A DNA stretch of 28,373 nt from the NCBI GenBank assembly GCA_049999725.1, contig JBNGIS010016056.1, positions 81,758 through 110,130 of the forward strand, read 5' to 3'. Made by a program: the position numbers and the translations under genes. This document shows, piece by piece, positions 22,342-28,373 of the stretch. This stretch comes from Haplomitrium mnioides. Taxonomy: Eukaryota > Marchantiophyta > Haplomitriopsida > Calobryales. Numbering within the stretch: the first letter of the stretch is position 1; the number at the start of each line of letters is the position of its first letter. Below the pieces are notes generated by a model, which saw nothing but the letters and a program-made list of their open reading frames with translations, did no database searches and was not told where the DNA came from.

Positions 22342-22755
22342 TTGCAATTAGACTTCGACCAACGAAACAGACATTCTGATGCCAAAGTTAGACGACTCCT
22401 CCATTTACAACAAACATTAATCAAAATACCCGATGCATTTAACAATGTAACCAACATCACCAAATCACATATTGAAGCTACCAATGCACCAGTACGACTT
22501 CAAAAAGTCAACGCACCTGCCACTGAAATACAGCCTAGAGCAAAGCATGGCAGACCTAAAGGCTCAAAGACTAAGCCAACATCACCAACATCATTACGCG
22601 TTGCAATAGACAATGATGAAATAGCAATTGACTATTCTCATACCGGTCAAATATGGGACAGAACCCAGACCACTATGAATGACTTATTTGCATTTTTTGT
22701 ATCACAATCAATAGACAATGATGCTCATGATCTTTTATCTGTACAAGAAGCATAA
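22342..22755 (+). pseudogene. Copia pol linker between integrase and RT
   Basis: A 137-residue open frame carries HGRPKGSKTKPTSPTSLRV, the basic K/R-x-R-G-R-P-K-G-S-K linker typical of plant copia polyproteins. An acidic N-D-D/E-rich segment ending LLSVQEA leads into reverse transcriptase. It has no enzymatic role of its own. Confidence 0.75.
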
Positions 22756-23150
22756 TCAAGAACTGATTAGCCTCAATGGGAAAAAGCAATAAATTTGGAA
22801 CTTGACTCTCTCATACAATGACAAGTATTTGGATTTGTTATGCCAGCACTTCTAGACATGCATCTGATAGATTACAGATTTATTTTTGTCCACAAATACA
22901 ATGCGATGAGTGATATCACAAGATATAAGGCAAGATTAATGGCCAAAAGATATACTCAGATTCTTGGACGTGACTATGACCTCACATACTCACATATCAT
23001 GGGCACTATAACTAACAGATATATGATAGCATTTGCTATTCAATGCCAACTCACCATGCACATCATGGACATCATTATTGCCTACTTATATGGTACTCTA
23101 GACACCTAGATTTTTATGAAAGCACCTCCCAAACTCATATCAAGAATGGC
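22756..23150 (+). pseudogene. Copia reverse transcriptase, N-terminal half only
   Basis: It reads PQWEKAINLELDSL, stops, then IDYRFIFVHKYNAMSDITRY, KARLMAKRYTQILGRDYDLT, then MDIIIAYLYGTLDT and IFMKAPP. These correspond to the fingers and early palm of copia RT, including the D-x-x-x-A-Y-L-Y-G motif with the first catalytic Asp. The YVDD region and RNase H are absent because the sequence switches to unrelated minus-strand gag. Confidence 0.9.
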
Positions 23151-23896
23151 ATTTCATATTTAGAGGGAGAACAACCACAGTGCATATTGATGAGCCTCCT
23201 CATCCTGGTGTAAGCTTCTCTCAAGCTCTCTCCAGTCTTGTGCTGGAACTCCTGAAGACTCTTCAGCTTGTCCATCCGTACGTCCTGGTAATTTTTCTTG
23301 AGAAGCTCAAAAAACTCAACCATAGGGTTAAACACTGGAACCCCTCCACTCTCTATTACACTAATTGGAACAGGTGTACTGAAAACTCCTCCTGCCTCTA
23401 AAGCACCAATACTATGGCTAGTGCCACTAGAGGATGCTGTATGGGTTGCAGGGACATGGGCACTTGCTCTTCTACCATAGGTGATGGAGACATAATGGGA
23501 GGACCAATATTGTCTCCACTCCTCAATCTCAGTCAAATGAACTCACCTGAATTCATGGTAGTCATCCATAAGCGGCCCTTCCAAGTGCTGAAACAAACCT
23601 TTCCATGCCATGAAAGGTGTAAAGAGAGCTGAGTTCCACAATGTTTGCAGATCACACCAAGTGTCAAACTCTTGGATGAAATCATCTAGATCAATTGTTC
23701 CTACTGCACCAGAGAACCTCCTTGGCCCTTTTGTGGCCCCATACATCTCATCCATATCCCAAGACAACGGGGAATGTACCTGAGTGATAGGAAGAGTTGC
23801 CTCCTCTTTGTCCGATGTATGGTCACTTACCAACTGTTGAGTCACTCTTACTGCAGGTCGAAACTGGATGCCACTGCGAGTGATGCCGTACCGCAC
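23135..23896 (-). pseudogene. Ty3/gypsy-type gag remnant
   Basis: One minus-strand frame is open except for a single TGA at about 23540. The first part contains YGITRSGIQFRPAVRV, GTIDLDDFIQEFDTWCDLQT and FMAWKGLFQHLEGPLMDDYH. The second contains EIEEWRQYWSSHY, an S/T/P-rich linker, FNPMVEFFELLKKNYQDV and GESLREAYTRMRRLI. The last element is the typical gag helix with L-R-E-A-Y/F-x-R-x-R-x-L-I. The gene breaks off at about 23135-23170 where copia RT begins. The internal TGA lies in CAG-GTGAGT, a consensus donor site, probably by chance. Confidence 0.82.
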
Positions 23897-24273
23897 CCTT
23901 CCACCCTCTGGCTCCGTGTTGACCTCCGCTCAGCTGAACTCACTCACAACTCATAAGTTGTGTTATTGCCACTCAGCCACTTGCTCCCAAGTCAGTTGAA
24001 ATGTGCAAATCAGCACAAGTGATCCTTCCTTCTCCTATGGATATGGTACACCTTTGCTGGCCAATCCTAGTTGATTTGTCTTCTAGGAGAAATTTTGACA
24101 ATTCAAAACAGAATTTTGTTCCTCACCTTCAAAGCACGGCGGATCGATCTTTGGTTTTCTACAAACAATTCTTCAGGTTTTTCTGCTTCACCATAGCAAA
24201 AATCTAGGCTTCTAGATAACCTGCGCCTTAGGAGCATGCTGGTGGACTCTTGCCACCCTTGCACCACTCAGCG
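23897..24273 (-). other. Leader region upstream of the gypsy gag
   Basis: On the minus strand this precedes gag and has no recognised domain. The 60-70-residue open frames on the plus strand are shadows. A primer-binding site is expected here, but I could not match any tRNA 3' end with confidence. Confidence 0.4.
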
Positions 24274-24488
24274 GAGGGTCTGGTTCAACCTCTCTGAATT
24301 CAGAAAATTATTATATTATATTATATTTCTGAAATTTCTGTTTTTAATTATGTTTTTGGTTCAAATACCCTTGCTGAGGGTCTGGTTCAACCTCTCTGAA
24401 TTCAGAAAATTATTATATTATATTATATTATATTATATTTCTGAAAATTCTGTTTTTAATTATGTTTTTGGTTCAAATACCCTTGCTA
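24274..24488. repeat. ~102/113-bp tandem duplication with TTATA expansion
   Basis: Two copies, 24274-24375 and 24376-24488, begin GAGGGTCTGGTTCAACCTCT and end TTCAAATACCCTTGCT. They are nearly identical except that the second has extra TTATA units in the internal microsatellite and one substitution near the CTGAAA segment. Confidence 0.96.
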
Positions 24489-27042
24489 TATGTTGCAAAC
24501 AAACTTCTGGTAGTGGGCCGCTTCTGAACCTGCAAACAAAGTATGGCCCTCTTTTGGGTTAGCCCAAGGCTGTCCTATCAGCCCAAAATGGTAAATTGCC
24601 TCCTTCTTTGGGTGAGAATCTAGGAGTCCTCTGCCCTTCTTTGTCTGAAATTTTGGAAGGCCTCAATAAAAAGAAACTCTGTTTTACTCTGGTCTTGTGA
24701 TTCTGATCTTGGCGATTCACGGAAATTTCTGCCAGTAACCTTCTTCTCCTTGCAACAAATCTACTCTTCTTCTGCAGATTAGAGTCTCTGTTCTCTGGCT
24801 GAATCTCTACTTGTCAAGTGCTCCCCTGTTTCAATCTCACAACTCTTGGGATTCTCAATGTTGAAAGGCGATTTCAAGAAATTGGAGTCCAACTATGCTT
24901 CCTCTTAAATTCCAGCAACCTCCACTAAAGGTCAGTTCATAGGCTGGCCAAACAGAACTATTCCAGTGCATCCAGCCCCTGCAATGTAGTCATTGATAGA
25001 ACTCCAGTCTACTGCCAATATTACACTATCATTCAGCAAGTGCTGACCAACCAAAAATACCAGCTTTGCATATGTTTGCCTCTACAACCCACTGCTCTAT
25101 ACTTTGAAAGCTTCTTCAAAAGTCTCTTGCTTGTGGGTGCTGGAAAAATGCTGTAGCAGGGCTATGAAAATCCTTTGTAGCAAAATCAGACAAGCTTTAC
25201 AGCAGTGTCTCTTGCTCGATAAAATTCCATGCAAACGTGCTACTGAACCTTGCCTTCACTGCATGCAAGAGATCATGCCAGCCTCTTCAAAGGAAAACAA
25301 AAGTTGTTGACAAATAGATGTGGCACCAAAGAGCTTGCTTGATGGTCAAATGCTGAAATAAACTCACCGCTTGAACTTGCTGAAGTAGAGAGCTCATGGA
25401 GAACAAGGAAAGGAAGATTGTAAAGGCAAAATCATCAAATCGCTGCTCTTGCTTGCATGAACACTGTTTGATCGAATTACTAGTGCAGCTCAGCTATGAC
25501 AAAAAGCCTAGCACTAATGACTGAGGTTGCTCCTCACAAAATTTGCCAAATAAGCTTCTCTTGATGCAAAAATTATAGCTGCCTTCTCCACGATTTTCGT
25601 CTACAGGAAATGTCCAAGCTGTTTTGACGAAGTCTCATCAGAAAACATGTTGCAACATCTTTACAAGCCTGCAGATTTCGTTGAGGAGAGATCCATGGGG
25701 ATTTAGGGATTCTCCTATAGCAGCCTTTTTGATTTGCCTGCAGAAATCACATCTGTTTGCAACTCGACTGCTCAAGCTTTGCTCATTAAAAACTCTGCGC
25801 CTTGATGCACAAATCTGCTTGATGAAGACCCTACAGCGACTTTGCCACCAGATCCTGAAATCGCGATTTTCTGTTCTTCAACGCAGAAATATTGACGCCG
25901 TTCAATAGATGAATCCTTGCTCGATGAGAGACCAGCCCAAGCACTCTGTTCAACGATTCCTGCTCGCCGAAACCTGAGCAGCAATGAAGATGTTTCTGCT
26001 CAACGATTTGCCTTTTGATGCTTGCAACGCTTTCTCTATTCCAGGACCAGATTGAAGAAAAAAAATCGAAGCTAGAAAATGAGGCCTCCCTCGCTCGACA
26101 AAGAAATCCCTAAAAAAGCAAATCTTCTCTCGATTACGAAATAAGCCACTTGGAAGCAAACGCGAATCTGCTCACGACTCTCAGTTTTCTTCAGTAGCAA
26201 CCCGAAGATCTTAAAGTGATGTTTCTCCCCTCTCTCAGCGAAGAAATCTGCAACTTCATCCTCTTATGTTTGTCGATGAAAACGACTGTAAAGCTACTCG
26301 CTTCACGAATGTCTTCGACAAAGATAGGGCTGTGATTCGATTTGCCTTTGTGAAAATTTGAGCAGCCAGACTACTCGCAAAATCCCCCAATTGGATGTTC
26401 GATGATATGCTCCCCTTGACAAACAAATCTAATGCTCGACGCTGAACAAACTTGCTGCTCGAAGAACTCTTGATTGTTGCAATCTCTAACTCTTCAGTGT
26501 TGCAGTTGTTAGTTTGCGCTGCTCCAAATCTCTTCCATGAATCTCAAAAACAAATTTGAGCCTTCTCTAAAACAAATTTCAGCTTTCTCCACCTCAAAGT
26601 CAGCAACCAAACATCAAACACAAATTTTTCCTCGAGGTCTATTGCAGCAACCTCACACACTAGAAATTCTGCAATTTCTTCACGAATCTTCAACATATTC
26701 TTTCTTCATGAATCTTCAACAACGACAATCTTCAACATATTCCTTCTACGAATCTTCAACACAAATATTTCAGCACTCCGAGATACCACGAATACCATCA
26801 AACTTCTTGATCAGATTTCTCACATGCAATCCAAGATACCAAGGATGATAGAAATCTCACAAGTCTTTCGATGTGCTTTTCTTCGAGTGATACCTTCTTG
26901 AAGAAATTCCCAATTTGTGTGTTGATCTTCTGATATCAAAACCATCGCACCTTTGCTCACAAGGAATCCACGCTTCTCCAAGAGCTGCAATACCACATCT
27001 CTACTCTTGGTTCATACAATCAGTAAAATGACATCAAAAGAT
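24489..27042 (-). other. Long non-coding stretch, probably LTR R/U5 of Ty3/gypsy
   Basis: No protein domain is visible on either strand. Its position between a minus-strand pol tail and a minus-strand gag, and downstream (in that direction) of the TATA-containing repeats, makes it a candidate LTR body of about 2.5-3.2 kb. It is rich in short motifs of the type TGCTCGATG/GCTCAACGA and, at 26680-26770, GAATCTTCAACA. It may instead be several non-coding fragments. Open frames such as 26537-26848 are repeat artefacts. Confidence 0.35.
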
Positions 27043-27310
27043 AACCTTTCGATGAGAGTACATAGCCTTATATACTAAGGCACAAAAAGACAAAAAGCTT
27101 AAAATGCCTAAAAATAGAAAACTACATGGAATGTTGTGACAAAAAATAAAAGACAAAAAACTTAAAATGCCCAAAAATAGAAAACTACATGGAATGTTGT
27201 GACAAAAAATAACCTTTCGATGAGAGTACATGGCCCTATATACTAAGGGACAAAAAGAGAAAAAACTCCAAATGTCTAAAAATAGAAATCTTCATGGAAT
27301 TGTGTGACAA
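27043..27310 (-). repeat. ~105-bp tandem repeat, 2.6 copies, each full unit with TATA box
   Basis: Unit A is 27043-27147, partial unit B (missing its first part) 27148-27211, unit C 27212-27310. Full units start AACCTTTCGATGAGAGTACA. On the minus strand they read AGTATATA(A/G)GG, then CATGTACTCTCATCGAAAGG, an LTR-like core promoter pointing toward the gag at 23.9 kb. TATA positions are about 27069-27075 and 27238-27246. Confidence 0.85.
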
Positions 27311-27607
27311 CTATCGTGCGCATACACATCTCTTACAAAACTACATCGTCCACACACATTCTATGATATCTACAGACATATGACCAACAATGATAAACAA
27401 TTGAGTCTCAAACGCATACAATGCATGAGATCTCACAATCACCCTCTAGTTGGTGGTCAGGTCCCCTAACACTAGCTAGCCATCTATCTCCTAGAAAATT
27501 GATATACACCTACTGATGCAAAGACTAGGAGACCAGGTGCAATGGAACCCCATCGTTCACCTCATATAATCTATACCAACCCTAGAACTCAATGGAAACT
27601 AGTTGTT
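27311..27607 (-). other. Pol 3' flank and candidate LTR start
   Basis: No gene seen. On the minus strand a short purine run AGAGGG is followed by TGATTGTGAGATCTC at 27441, which could be the polypurine tract and the TG start of an LTR. The purine run is short, so this is tentative. Confidence 0.3.
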
Positions 27608-28340
27608 CTATGAAGAGAGCAGGTAGAACCATGATCTGCCTAGAATAGTACCCAATGGAGGCATCAAGCATTCTATAAGCCATCCTTTATAATACTTGAA
27701 AATCAACATAGTGGTTGCTCCCTTAAGAGAACTACATAACACGCACTTCAAACCTATAGGAACTCGTGTCACACTGGGGTCTATAGTGCCATCGATGTTC
27801 GGAAGGTGACAAGGTGCACAATTACACACATGATCCTTCCAAACCATGTTATCACGTCCCTCTAGCTACAAAACTCCTAAAGAGTAGTACTTGTGCATGC
27901 AAAATCTGGCGCTCACCAGTGACATCAAGTGTCGTAGGTGTTATCCGCTGCAAATAAACATAATCACCAAGATGAAACCTCTGAATCCTAGTGTGATATC
28001 CACCTCCACGTATGGTAGCATGTTGTAAAGTGTTATGATGATGAGTAATGACAAGGTTGTCAAACGCCATGGGTATGACTCTCTCAAACACTCAGGCCCT
28101 CTCTGAACACACTTGCACCTAAACATCTGGATCATCCAGATCCATAATCATAGTGACATCACATCGAGTAGAGGAAGGTAAACCAGGGTCCCTCACATCA
28201 ATCTAGACTCGCAAAATCTGAGCCCCTTTCCACCTGAATCTCACAATCCAAGTAAGACCATACAAGTTCATGGCTTGTCCCAACACATGGCATCGCTTAA
28301 TCTTGGAAACAGATGCAACAATAGTAGTACTAGTGGAGAA
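27600..28340 (-). pseudogene. Ty3/gypsy pol C-terminal tail with degenerate PHD-finger-like end
   Basis: One minus-strand frame runs from 28340 to 27852 with three in-frame stops: SVSKIKRCHVLGQAMNLYGL, WIVRFRWKGAQ, DVTMIMDLDDPDV, FERVIPMAFDNLVITHHHNT, ATIRGGGY, RFHLGDYVYLQ and TTLDVTGERQIL. R-x-G-D-x-V-Y-L and I-L-x-x-x-V resemble the integrase C-terminal (GPY-like) region. After a frameshift near 27850 it continues WKDHVCNCAPCHLPNIDGTI, then LKCVLC, TMLIFKYYKGW, ECLMPPL and SWFYLLS. The last part fits the C4HC3 PHD-finger pattern, with only C-x2-C and one later Cys of the zinc ligands kept. It lies upstream, in minus sense, of LTR-like sequence, as a pol end should. Confidence 0.75.
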
Positions 28341-28348
28341 CCCCATTG

Positions 28349-28373
28349 CTCTCTCTCTCTCTCTCTCTCTCTC
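28349..28373. repeat. (CT)n microsatellite at right edge
   Basis: A pure CT tract fills the last 25 bases and directly abuts the pol remnant. It is the inverse complement type of the (GA)n tract at the left edge. Confidence 0.97.

Larger units (their letters stand above)
19922..23150 (+). mobile_element. Ty1/copia retrotransposon remnant, truncated in RT
   Basis: On the plus strand the order is gag, CCHC zinc knuckle, aspartic protease, integrase, reverse transcriptase. This is the copia order, with integrase before RT. Every domain carries at least one stop or frameshift. Similarity stops within RT at about 23150, before the catalytic YVDD region, and minus-strand gypsy gag begins. No 3' LTR is seen. 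The individual domains are listed separately. Confidence 0.93.

Noticed and set aside
23537-23560. Intron in the gypsy gag at CAG-GTGAGT
   Set aside because: A consensus donor is present, but the frame resumes directly after one TGA with expected gag-like sequence, so a point mutation is simpler than splicing.
24236-24562. 108-residue frame with repeated RVWFNLSEFRKLLYYI
   Set aside because: It is created by the ~100-bp tandem duplication and has no homology to a protein family I know.
26537-26848. 103-residue plus-strand open frame rich in Ser, Gln and Phe
   Set aside because: It results from short GAATCTTCAACA-type repeats in the putative LTR body and is on the strand opposite to the element.

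Overview
This is plant nuclear DNA. The evidence is three intron-containing genes of plant-type families with GT-AG introns, plus plant-type Ty3/gypsy (chromovirus) and Ty1/copia retrotransposon remnants. I cannot name the species. A non-flowering land plant (bryophyte, lycophyte or fern) is a low-confidence guess, based only on an impression of the retroelement proteins. The window begins with a (GA)n tract and ends with a (CT)n tract, so it may be a contig bounded by microsatellites.

Layout. Bases 1-5.1 kb: a heavily decayed Ty3/gypsy chromovirus on the minus strand. Gag, reverse transcriptase, RNase H, integrase and chromodomain are all recognisable between about 3990 and 362, with a degenerate tRNA-iMet primer-binding site near 4312-4325. 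Bases 5.5-14.9 kb: a compact gene island of three genes, all on the plus strand: (1) a Spg1/Tem1-like small GTPase (SGP type), 6 exons, 300 aa; (2) a RING-pseudokinase-WD40 protein, 6 exons, 933 aa; (3) a membrane-anchored START-domain lipid-transfer-like protein, 6 exons, 362 aa. I rebuilt the exons by hand from splice sites and protein continuity. Bases 14.9-17.8 kb: non-genic DNA with a 36-bp duplication and a 16-unit minisatellite of 72-bp units (16.29-17.40 kb). Bases 17.8-23.15 kb: a Ty1/copia element on the plus strand, decayed and cut off inside reverse transcriptase. Bases 23.15-28.37 kb: minus-strand Ty3/gypsy material. A gag remnant (23.1-23.9 kb) lies downstream of a non-coding, LTR-like stretch that has tandem TATA-containing repeats (27.04-27.31 kb). 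Beyond that is the C-terminal tail of another pol (27.6-28.34 kb) ending in a degenerate PHD-finger-like domain.

The three host genes are not an operon and have no obvious shared pathway. They could all act in signalling or membrane processes: the GTPase in a septation/MAP4K-type pathway, the RING-WD40 protein probably in ubiquitin ligation, and the START protein in lipid binding at a membrane. The most interesting points are the PHD-like tail on the retrotransposon pol, the apparent sharing of one LTR region by two minus-strand elements, the frame-preserving 72-bp repeat with a 144-bp higher-order period, and the loss of kinase catalytic residues in the RING-kinase-WD40 protein.
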